Shown here: positions 8,306 to 15,376 of the stretch, one piece after another
How positions within the stretch are numbered: position 1 is the first letter of the stretch
Layout: each line of letters opens with the position of its first letter
Source of the DNA: JBBRRP01 sp038251425
GTDB lineage: Bacteria; Myxococcota_A; Polyangia; Polyangiales; Polyangiaceae
Assembly: GCA_038251425.1 (NCBI GenBank)
Contig: JBBSBI010000048.1
Location: 1-28,848, forward strand
Reading direction: 5' to 3'
Length of the DNA stretch: 28,848 nt
The notes under the pieces: generated by a model
The model's database searches: none
The model's input: the letters and a program-made list of their open reading frames with translations, nothing else
What the model was told of the DNA's origin: nothing
Made by a program: the position numbers and the translations under genes

Positions 8306-9793
8306 TTAGTTGCAGGTCGTATCTTGTGGGTCACAGGCGGTGAGCAGGAACAACACTTCTGCTCCAGCCGCGTTCGTAGGGACACTATCCACGACGAAAT
8401 AGTGAGTGCCGGCGGTGAACGTCTTTGGGATCATCGTATCATCGCTGGTTTGGCAATTGCCCGGCGCCACCATCCCCGTGAAGTGGTGGAGCTTGGCCAT
8501 GACTGGGCTCCCGGTGCGATTGATTAGAGTGGCGCGTGCCTTAACCGGAGCGGTGACCTCAAATCGGTACACGTATTCCCCGCCAGCTTCAGTGCCTCCA
8601 CCGCATTCTGCGTAATCGGTGAGTGATTTGTCGGTGGCAGCGGCAAGGCTACGCATGTCGGTAAAGGGCAGCGCTGGCACCTCGAACGGAGCTGCGGCTG
8701 TGCCACTTCCTTTGAGCGCGGTACCGGCTGCATCGAGTGAGGGCTCCTTGTCGGTCACCACCCGCTTCGCGCGTTCGAGTTGTTCAAGGCTCAACAGATT
8801 CATGATGTTGTAGCCAAACTTCAGACCAACATCGGTGAAGACACAGCGTGCTCCCGAGCCGCCGCTCACGAACGAGTTGATGTGCAGGCCGTCGGCCTCT
8901 AGCCCAAACTCCGGGGTTTGCACGATTTGGCTATAGAAATCCACAAATGGCACCTGCCGCCCCTGCGCGATGCCGCGCGCGATGCCGCTGAACATCTCCA
9001 TTTGCACGACCAGCTTACCGCCCGAGACCCGAGGCTCCATGTTACGCAAAAGCGGGATAACTCCTTGAGCGATCAGCTGATCGGTGATCTCCCATAACGC
9101 CTGCCCGTAAGTCGTGGCCTTGAAGCTATCGTAAAACAACGAAGGATCGAAGGTGCCCCCGTTGCCTATGTCCACGCCGCCGTACATCACCAACGCATAG
9201 GTCGGGTTCGCCGCGACGATTTCTTTATTGAGCCAGCCATCGGTGAGCGCGTCGGGTGCCGTGAGATTTTCGCGCGTGGCTTCGCTCTGGCGCAGAAAGC
9301 CGTTCTTTCCTGCAATGTCGCCCGTCTTGAAAAAATCGATGGTGGGTTGAAGCGTTGCGTGGGTCGCGAGATCCTCTTCAGGCGCGCCTGCCCCAATGCA
9401 GCCGAGGTACTCAAGGCCGAGCGAGATCGCATCGCCCGCTTTCATGAAATTCTTGGGATTCCGCCCGGGCTTTTTGGCCGCAATCTCGCGCAACCAAGTG
9501 CCCACTGAAGCCGTGATCGGTGAATGCTGAAGAGTGGCGGGATAGACGATCTTATCGCTCGGCCCTGCCACCACCACTTGACCAGAGCCCGCACCGCCGG
9601 TTTCTTTTGAAGCTTTGCCGCCACTCACCGTGCCGACGCTCGTGCCTCCCCCGGAACCTGTGGCGGTAGCTCCTCCAGAGGAGCTTGCGCCGGAGGAGCT
9701 TGCGCCGGATGAATTGGAACAGCCCGTCCCGAGTGCGAGCACCAAGGCACCCAGGGCAATGGGGTGCCATGCGCAAAGGTGAGTCAAGTTCAT
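8306..9793 (-). CDS. SGNH/GDSL-like lipoprotein, apparently lacking the nucleophilic serine
   Basis: A 495-aa protein from the ATG at 9793 (an ATG 48 bases upstream overlaps the methyltransferase gene and would put 16 residues before the signal peptide). The signal peptide ends in a lipobox, LGTGC, followed by a Ser/Gly/Ala-rich linker typical of exported myxobacterial proteins. The central domain resembles SGNH hydrolases: MKAGDAISLGLEYLGCIG aligns with the GDSI(T/S) block I, YGGVDIG with block III and ADGLHINSF with the D-x-x-H block V. The block I serine is alanine here (GDA), so esterase activity is doubtful. The C-terminal 100 residues look like a PPC-type beta-sandwich (YVYRFEVTAPVKARATL, HYFVVDSV). 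The gene is 17 bp behind the methyltransferase gene and probably co-transcribed with it. Confidence 0.7.
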   Translation of the reverse strand: MNLTHLCAWHPIALGALVLALGTGCSNSSGASSSGASSSGGATATGSGGGTSVGTVSGGKASKETGGAGSGQVVVAGPSDKIVYPATLQHSPITASVGTWLREIAAKKPGRNPKNFMKAGDAISLGLEYLGCIGAGAPEEDLATHATLQPTIDFFKTGDIAGKNGFLRQSEATRENLTAPDALTDGWLNKEIVAANPTYALVMYGGVDIGNGGTFDPSLFYDSFKATTYGQALWEITDQLIAQGVIPLLRNMEPRVSGGKLVVQMEMFSGIARGIAQGRQVPFVDFYSQIVQTPEFGLEADGLHINSFVSGGSGARCVFTDVGLKFGYNIMNLLSLEQLERAKRVVTDKEPSLDAAGTALKGSGTAAAPFEVPALPFTDMRSLAAATDKSLTDYAECGGGTEAGGEYVYRFEVTAPVKARATLINRTGSPVMAKLHHFTGMVAPGNCQTSDDTMIPKTFTAGTHYFVVDSVPTNAAGAEVLFLLTACDPQDTTCN

Positions 9794-9810
9794 GTTGAAG
9801 GCTCCTTGGA

Positions 9811-10767
9811 TCAGGCGATGTTCTGCGTTGGTTTTTGCCAAACACCGATGAAATTCACGGTCATCAATTCTTCATCCGTGAACGCTGCGAGCTCACCTTG
9901 AGTGCGCAACTTGCTGAGGCCATCGCCGATTTCATCGTCCTGGCGTTCGTTGATGAAGTGAACACCGGGCATTGTTTCAGTGAAAATCTTGCGCCACTCT
10001 GCGAGGGACACCCGATTCAGATAGGTGCTGGGCTGCAGGCCGCCTTCAAATTCAGGGCGCAAATGAGGCCAAAACGGCTCCATGGGTCGGCCTTGGGCCA
10101 TAATGCTTGGGTCGTGCGCCCCTGAATGGCTCGAATAGAGGTGCACACTAATATAGGCGACGCCACCCGGACGCAGCACGCGCTTCACTTCCAAGAGAGC
10201 GGCCCGCGGATCGTCAATGTGTTCGAATACCGAATAAGAACACACGAAATCAAAATTTGATTCAGCAAAGGTCATGGCTGTTGCGCTCATCCGCAACACC
10301 TGCAGGTCCGGCAGGCGGCTCACGCCGAGTGCATGCGCGAGAGCTTGCGTGAAGCGAGCGTCTCTACCGAGAGCTTTCCGCGCCAACGTTTTAACGCTGC
10401 GCATGAGCGGATTGGTGCGCACCATTCGCAAGTACTCGGAAAAATTGAACCCCTGCGGAATGATGTCCGTGTCGATCCCAACGATGTCATTCTTGACGGC
10501 GAAGCAGCGCATATGGCGCAGCATTTGGCCTGGGCCAATATCCAGAGCCTTGAGATCTCGGAGCACCACACCGGTCAGCTGGAGCACACGTTCTTCGGTA
10601 TTCTTGACGGTCAGGAGAGTGCGTTCGACGGACTCAGAAACAGGGCTGCGAGTCATCTTGACGAGCTGAAAAAGCTCAGTTGCGCGCCCGCGCAAGCCCA
10701 TCGTCATGGACGAATAGGAGTAGCGGCCAGGTGTCGTCCCGTGCGTCTCGAAGTCCCGCTGATTCAT
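9811..10767 (-). CDS. Class I SAM-dependent methyltransferase
   Basis: A 318-aa protein with Rossmann methyltransferase motifs: motif I LKALDIGPGQM (near residue 75), the acidic end of strand 2 in IVGIDTD, then FDFVCSYSVFEHIDDPRAAL and EVKRVLRPGGVAYISV. This is the Methyltransf_11/UbiE-like type with the FEHI...P..AL...RVLRPGG signature common in sugar and lipid methyltransferases of polysaccharide clusters. The N-terminal 60 residues are basic and not part of the fold. The ATG at 10767 is the first of the frame after a 427-bp intergenic region. It likely heads the transcript that continues into the SGNH-like lipoprotein. The substrate is unknown; a surface glycan is plausible from context. 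Confidence 0.85.
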   Translation of the reverse strand: MNQRDFETHGTTPGRYSYSSMTMGLRGRATELFQLVKMTRSPVSESVERTLLTVKNTEERVLQLTGVVLRDLKALDIGPGQMLRHMRCFAVKNDIVGIDTDIIPQGFNFSEYLRMVRTNPLMRSVKTLARKALGRDARFTQALAHALGVSRLPDLQVLRMSATAMTFAESNFDFVCSYSVFEHIDDPRAALLEVKRVLRPGGVAYISVHLYSSHSGAHDPSIMAQGRPMEPFWPHLRPEFEGGLQPSTYLNRVSLAEWRKIFTETMPGVHFINERQDDEIGDGLSKLRTQGELAAFTDEELMTVNFIGVWQKPTQNIA

Positions 10768-10988
10768 GATTGAGCTCTATCTTTCTCGGCGAGGGCTCGC
10801 TCCGCATTCCGTGAGTAAAATGCGTTCGGGCCCAAGATTGCGAAAACGCTAGATCAGTCGTGCGTGACTTAGAACTGTCAAAAACTTTTTGCATAGGAAT
10901 TTGTTCGAAACGACGCGGGAGCGTGAGATGAAGCGAGAGCGCCATAGGGTGAGCAAGCGAAATGAAGGGCGAGCGGCGTTGGGGAGCC

Positions 10989-11016
10989 TTGCAGAGCTGG
11001 TGAGGGCAGCTATAGT
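10989..11016 (+). promoter_or_regulatory. Candidate sigma-70-like promoter for the DUF1592-DUF1552 operon
   Basis: TTGCAG at 10989-10994 and TATAGT at 11011-11016 are separated by 16 bases and match the -35/-10 consensus at four and five of six positions. Transcription would begin near 11023, giving a leader of about 170 bases that carries the tandem repeat. This is consensus matching only. Confidence 0.35.
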
Positions 11017-11066
11017 GGCCAGCCCGCGATGGTGTCGGAATTGCTGACGCGACACCGTAGCCAACT

Positions 11067-11132
11067 ATCGCACCCCCATCGCACCCCCATCGCACCCCCA
11101 TCGCACCCCCATCGCACCCCCATCGCACCCCC
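11067..11132. repeat. Tandem repeat, six copies of an 11-bp unit
   Basis: The unit ATCGCACCCCC occurs six times head to tail without a mismatch, then runs into CCCCCCGGGGGG (11128-11139), a perfect 12-bp palindrome. It lies in the leader of the DUF1592 gene, 62 bases before its start codon. The unit length is not a multiple of three and the frame is not part of any convincing gene, so it is non-coding. Copy-number variation by slippage is expected for perfect short tandem repeats. Confidence 0.92.
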
Positions 11133-11194
11133 CGGGGGGACATCGGAGCAGCAGTAGGTTTGGGTCTCGCGGGGATCTGGAACGGAGATAAACG

Positions 11195-12838
11195 ATGACA
11201 CGCAAAAGACACTTGAGTGCGCTGAGCCTTTTGGCGTTCGCCTTTGGCTGCGGGAGTGTGAGTGGCAGTCGGACTAGTAGAGCAAAAGGTGGGGATGTCG
11301 CAGCTCCGGGTGAAGTCGCGCAGAATCTGTGCGCGCCTGTGACTCCAGCCCGCGTGCGCCGGCTCACTCGGTCGGAATACGATCGTTCGGTATCCGATCT
11401 GCTGGGTCAAGATCTGACCCCCTCCACCGCTTTCCCGCTCGATTCCCAATTTGGTGGCTACACGAATCAATCCGATGCCTTGGCGGTTAGCCCGCTGTTT
11501 GCGGAGGCTTTGGGAACAGCCGCTGAGCAGCTTTCAGGCACCGCGCTCGAGAAGCTGGCCATGCTGGTCCCGTGTGCACCTGCCAACGGTGACGAAGCTT
11601 GCGCTCGAAAGTTCATTGATAGCTTCGGCGCCCGTGCTTATCGGCGCCCGCTCATCGCTGCTGAGTCCGAGGGCTTGCTCAAGGTTTATCAAGCAGGGAT
11701 CACGGGCGGGGACTTCAAATCTGGGATCGGGCTCGTGTTGGAGGTGATGTTTCAATCTCCTAACTTTGTGTATCGCACGGAGCTTGGAGATGCCCCGGCA
11801 GCGGATGGTACGCTGACGTTAACACCGCGCGAAATTGCCTCGCAGATTTCGTATTTGGTGCTGGGTGGCCCCCCGGACGCTCCACTCTTGGCAGCTGCGG
11901 ATGCGGGCTCGCTCGCTCGGGCGGATGCTCGCGAGGCGGAGGTGCGGCGCTTGCTGTCACTGCCCAAGGCTCGCGCTCAAGTGAGTGCATTCGTCGATCA
12001 GTGGTTGGGCATCGATCGCATTGAACAAGTCACCAAAGATACCGCGATCTTCCCCGCTTTCACGCCCGACATGCCCAAGCTTTGGCGCGAAGAAACCGAC
12101 AGCTTGGTGCAGGACGTCGTGTTCGAGGGCGATGGCATGTTGGGCTCCTTGTTCAACGCCAAGTACACCTTCGCCAATACCAAGCTCGCCAAGTATTATG
12201 GCCTCACGGACACGTCCGCGACTTTCAAAAAGGTGATGTTGAAGCCCACCGAACGCGCGGGCATTCTCACCCACGGCAGTGTGCTGGCGACTCACGCACA
12301 AAGCACCCAGGGCTCACCTGTGCGGCGTGGAAAATTCGTGCGCACGCGGCTCTTGTGTCAATCGCTGCCGCCGCCACCCAAAAGTCTTATGGTGATGCCG
12401 CCGCCGCCGAGCACCATGAACACCACGCGCGAGCGTTTCAAGAATCACGCGACCGGAACCTGCGTTGGCTGTCACTCGCAAATGGATCCGATCGGGTTTG
12501 GTTTTGAAAACTTTGACGGCGTCGGGCAGTATCGCACCATGGAGAACGGATTTCCGGTGGACGCTTCGGGAGAGCTCACCGGAACCAGGGATGGGGATCG
12601 CACTTTCAACGGCGCGGTTGAATTGGCGCATTTGCTCGAAAATAGCGGGGAAGTTCGAGAATGCTTCACCAAGAATTGGCTGCAGTTCTCGATGGCTCGC
12701 GGCTCAGAGGCCGCCGATAGCTGCACGTTGGACGCGGCGTTCAAGACCTTTCACGCGGGGCAATCTTCGATCAAAGACCTGGTGGTCAATATCGTGCGGG
12801 CGGGCGAATTTGTACGTCGCGCTCCGCTTCGGCAGTAG
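11195..12838 (+). CDS. DUF1592/DUF1588 multi-domain protein (Planctomycete cytochrome C-like group)
   Basis: A 547-aa exported protein with a lipoprotein-type signal (LLAFAFGCGS). Domains in order: DUF1587 (RRLTRSEYDRSVSDLLG), DUF1595 (CARKFIDSFGARAYRRPL), DUF1592 (LTPREIASQISYLVLGGPPDAPL through the KYTFANTKLAKYYGL region), DUF1588 (RAGILTHGSVLATHAQSTQGSPVRRGKFV and CVGCHSQMDPIGFGFENFD) and DUF1585 (ELAHLLENSGEVRECFTKNWLQFSMAR). The C-x-x-C-H in DUF1588 resembles a cytochrome c heme site, but heme binding has not been shown to my knowledge. Such proteins are abundant in Planctomycetes and Polyangia and almost always sit beside a DUF1552 gene, as here (24 bp downstream). The role is unknown. 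The start has GGAG seven bases upstream. Confidence 0.9.
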   Translation: MTRKRHLSALSLLAFAFGCGSVSGSRTSRAKGGDVAAPGEVAQNLCAPVTPARVRRLTRSEYDRSVSDLLGQDLTPSTAFPLDSQFGGYTNQSDALAVSPLFAEALGTAAEQLSGTALEKLAMLVPCAPANGDEACARKFIDSFGARAYRRPLIAAESEGLLKVYQAGITGGDFKSGIGLVLEVMFQSPNFVYRTELGDAPAADGTLTLTPREIASQISYLVLGGPPDAPLLAAADAGSLARADAREAEVRRLLSLPKARAQVSAFVDQWLGIDRIEQVTKDTAIFPAFTPDMPKLWREETDSLVQDVVFEGDGMLGSLFNAKYTFANTKLAKYYGLTDTSATFKKVMLKPTERAGILTHGSVLATHAQSTQGSPVRRGKFVRTRLLCQSLPPPPKSLMVMPPPPSTMNTTRERFKNHATGTCVGCHSQMDPIGFGFENFDGVGQYRTMENGFPVDASGELTGTRDGDRTFNGAVELAHLLENSGEVRECFTKNWLQFSMARGSEAADSCTLDAAFKTFHAGQSSIKDLVVNIVRAGEFVRRAPLRQ

Positions 12839-12862
12839 TTCTTTAGGAAAGGGTTGGCACAC

Positions 12863-14227
12863 ATGGCTAAGAAATACTCTTCACGTCGCACCTTTTTGCG
12901 CTCGCTCGGCGCTCTCGGCACAACCCTGCCGTTCTTTCGGCTCTTGGACACCTCGGTCGCTGAAGCCCAGGCACCCGCGCCGTTGCGTTTGCTCCTGATG
13001 AGCTCTCCGCACGGTATGACGCCCGAGTATTGGAAGCCTCAGGGCGGCGAAACAGACTTCAACATCACGTATGCGAATTCTCCGCTTGCCCCGCTTGAGC
13101 CGTTTCGCTCCAAGATCTTCATCCCCACCGGTGTAGATTTGCGAGTCCTCTACGAGAAGGGTGCGGACACGGGTCATACGTGCGGACCTTGCGCGCTTTT
13201 TACGGGCACCGAGGCTATCAAGAAGAACGATGACGTGTACCCGACTGGGCCCTCGCTCGATCAAGCGTTGGCAGCACAGTTCGGAAGCGCTACCCGGTTT
13301 CCCTCTCTGCAGCTTGGGGTACTGGCGCAGGCAGGGTACTCGGCGTTCGATAGCTTCCACTTCGGTCCTGGCGGCACCCGCCTGCCCGGGCAGGATGATC
13401 CTGCTGAAGTGCACGCTCGGCTTTTCGGGAATGCCGCCGCTCCGGCGCCGGATCAATCCAACCGGAAGAAAGCGATGTACGCGGCGTTGAAGGACGACAT
13501 CAATCGGCTCAACAAGCGTTTAGCCGGGCCAGAAAAAGAAAAGCTCGACGCGCACTTGTCGGCCTTGGACGATCTCGAACGCCGAATCGTCACCGCCGCC
13601 GCCGCTCCCACGACGTGCAGCACGCCAGCCCAGCCACCGGCGCTGGATCCGTTGGATCCTAAGCTGATTCCAGAGATCGCCACCGCCCAGATGGGCCTTC
13701 TGGCGCAAGCCTTCGCCTGCGACTTGACGCGCATTGCATCGTTGCAGTTCCTCTACGCGGGCAATGCGAATCCGATGCCGTGGATCGGGCTCAACGTGAA
13801 CATGCATGATGATGTCGCGCACCGTGTCGGCGATGCTGATTCATATCGCTTGCAGCTGGCGAAGAGTAATCTTTGGTACGCCACGCAACTGGCCACGTTT
13901 ATGGGCCTTTTGGATGCAATCAAGGAAGGCAACGGGACGGTGCTCGATAATACGATCATCGTGTGGGCCAATGAGCTTGGGAATCCGGCGGCGCACAACA
14001 ATATGGATCATCCGTGGGTGATTGCCGGCGGCGCAGGCGGCAAATTCCGGATGGGACGCAGCGTGAATTACGGCGACAACGAACTCGTGGATTCGGTAGA
14101 CACCGCTAAGTTCAAGAGCATGGCGGCGCACAACGGTATCTTAACGTCGGTCGCGCAAGCGTTTGGTATGCAGCAAGGTTCGTTTGGCGATCCGGACTAC
14201 GCGGGGCCCTTGCCGAACTTGGCGTAG
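12863..14227 (+). CDS. DUF1552 protein with Tat signal peptide
   Basis: A 454-aa protein starting at the ATG at 12863. The N-terminus SSRRTFLRSLGALGTTLPFF is a twin-arginine (S-R-R-x-F-L) signal peptide with a hydrophobic core, so export of the folded protein is expected. The body shows the DUF1552 pattern: LRLLLMSSPHGMTPEYWKP, the GHTCGPCALFTGTE region, PSLDQALAAQFG, PSLQLGV, a central helix pair with DDINRLNKRL and LDDLERRI, and the C-terminal IIVWANELGNPAAHNNMDHPWVIAGGAGG. The family is structurally related to DUF1501/sulfatase-like proteins and may form a complex with its DUF1592 neighbour, which is separated by only 24 bp. No reaction is established. The length is typical. Confidence 0.92.
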   Translation: MAKKYSSRRTFLRSLGALGTTLPFFRLLDTSVAEAQAPAPLRLLLMSSPHGMTPEYWKPQGGETDFNITYANSPLAPLEPFRSKIFIPTGVDLRVLYEKGADTGHTCGPCALFTGTEAIKKNDDVYPTGPSLDQALAAQFGSATRFPSLQLGVLAQAGYSAFDSFHFGPGGTRLPGQDDPAEVHARLFGNAAAPAPDQSNRKKAMYAALKDDINRLNKRLAGPEKEKLDAHLSALDDLERRIVTAAAAPTTCSTPAQPPALDPLDPKLIPEIATAQMGLLAQAFACDLTRIASLQFLYAGNANPMPWIGLNVNMHDDVAHRVGDADSYRLQLAKSNLWYATQLATFMGLLDAIKEGNGTVLDNTIIVWANELGNPAAHNNMDHPWVIAGGAGGKFRMGRSVNYGDNELVDSVDTAKFKSMAAHNGILTSVAQAFGMQQGSFGDPDYAGPLPNLA

Positions 14228-14315
14228 CCTTTCAGATTGAGGGCGTTGCGCGGTTGCTGAGCACGCTGCTCGCACGTGGGGCGGCCTCCGTTCGTCGAAG
14301 CATTCGCCAAGCGTA

Positions 14316-15359
14316 CTAGCCATCGAGCGCGGCGAGCAGAGCATCCGTCTGTGGTGGCGTCCCCACCGTGATGCGGACACGTTCGGTGAGGCCAGGCGTG
14401 TTGAAAAAACGCACAAGAATGCCGCGATTTTTGAGATTTGCATACACGGCGGCACCGTCGCCTGAAGGCGGGCGAGCAAAGACAAAGTTGGCCTGGCTTG
14501 GGATCACGTCCCAACCACGCTTCATCAATTCCAGCTGGAGCCGTTCGCGTTCGCTTCGGATCTTGGCCCAAACGGAGCGTGCGTAGTCTTGATCTTGGAG
14601 CGCCGCCACGGCTGCGGAGATGGAGAGTGCATCGCAGTTGTAGCTGTCTTTCACCTTCATCAACTCAGCAATGATCGAAGCATGGCCAAGGCCGTACCCA
14701 AAGCGGAGCCCTGCGAGCGAATAGGATTTGGAGAGGGTGCGCGAAATCAACACATTCTCGTGAGTTGCCAAGAGCGTTAGGGCGCTCTCGTCCGCTAGCT
14801 CAACATAGGCTTCGTCCACCAGCAGCAGGCCGTCAAATCGAGTAGCCAACGCACGCAGTTCGGCGAGTGCCACCGGCGTTCCGGTAGGCGCGTTGGGATG
14901 CGCAACGAAGATAACCCGTGCGCGCGTGGCCAGTAGTCCCTCCACGGGCAATTTCCAGCCGGCTTCCCAGATCACGGGCGCAACTTTGGCGTCCTGAATG
15001 CCTGCGAGCACCGGATACAAAGAATAGGTGGGGTCCGGATAGGCTAATATTTGGCCTGGATCGAGGTAGGCGCGGAGGGCAATGTTGAGAATGTCGTCAC
15101 TGCCATTGCCAGCGATGATCTGCTCTCGTTTCAAGCCGTAGAGTTGTGCCGCGGCATCGCGAAAGGCATTGGCCGCCGGATCAGGGTAGCGCCGAAGCTC
15201 ATCGGCTTCGAGATTGCGGAAGATTTCCAGCACACCTGGGCTTGGCGGATAGGGATTTTCGTTGGTGTTCAGTTTGATCACGGTCTCACCGCGTGCGGGT
15301 TGTTCGCCCGGCGTGTAGCCCGCCATTTTTGCAATGCATGTTCGAGGTTTTACTGACAC
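14316..15359 (-). CDS. hisC: Histidinol-phosphate aminotransferase (HisC)
   Basis: A 347-aa fold-type I PLP aminotransferase that transfers the amino group from glutamate to imidazole-acetol phosphate in histidine synthesis. Visible hallmarks are KLNTNENPYPPSP at the N-terminus, GNGSDDILNI, YPDPTYSLYPV, HPNAPTG, LLLVDEAYVEL, and SRTLSKSYSLAGLRFGYGL, in which Lys211 would hold PLP; RVRITVG lies near the C-terminus. The GTG at 15359 is chosen because GGGAGA lies seven bases upstream; a TTG at 15380 would overlap the stop of the upstream gene. It lies 17 bp behind the YdiJ-like gene rather than in a his operon, so a related role in aromatic amino-acid transamination cannot be excluded. Confidence 0.87.
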   Translation of the reverse strand: MSVKPRTCIAKMAGYTPGEQPARGETVIKLNTNENPYPPSPGVLEIFRNLEADELRRYPDPAANAFRDAAAQLYGLKREQIIAGNGSDDILNIALRAYLDPGQILAYPDPTYSLYPVLAGIQDAKVAPVIWEAGWKLPVEGLLATRARVIFVAHPNAPTGTPVALAELRALATRFDGLLLVDEAYVELADESALTLLATHENVLISRTLSKSYSLAGLRFGYGLGHASIIAELMKVKDSYNCDALSISAAVAALQDQDYARSVWAKIRSERERLQLELMKRGWDVIPSQANFVFARPPSGDGAAVYANLKNRGILVRFFNTPGLTERVRITVGTPPQTDALLAALDG

Positions 15360-15376
15360 TGTGGGTCTCCCGACTT

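Larger units (their letters stand above)
10768..11194 (+). other. 427-bp intergenic region between divergent transcripts
   Basis: No convincing gene is present. The region separates the leftward methyltransferase gene from the rightward DUF1592 gene. It holds a candidate rightward promoter (10989-11016), a candidate leftward -35 TTGACA (10881-10876 on the minus strand), a tandem array of an 11-bp unit (11067-11132) ending in a C6G6 palindrome (11128-11139), and a ribosome site GGAG seven bases before the ATG at 11195. Confidence 0.6.

Noticed and set aside
11067..11132. Tandem repeat considered as a CRISPR array
   Set aside because: Units are 11 bp and contiguous with no spacers, and no cas genes are present.
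10676..11470. A 264-codon minus-strand frame across the 11-bp repeat
   Set aside because: It spans the intergenic region and the antisense of two well-supported genes, and its middle is translated tandem repeat (MGVRWGCDGGA). It is a shadow frame.
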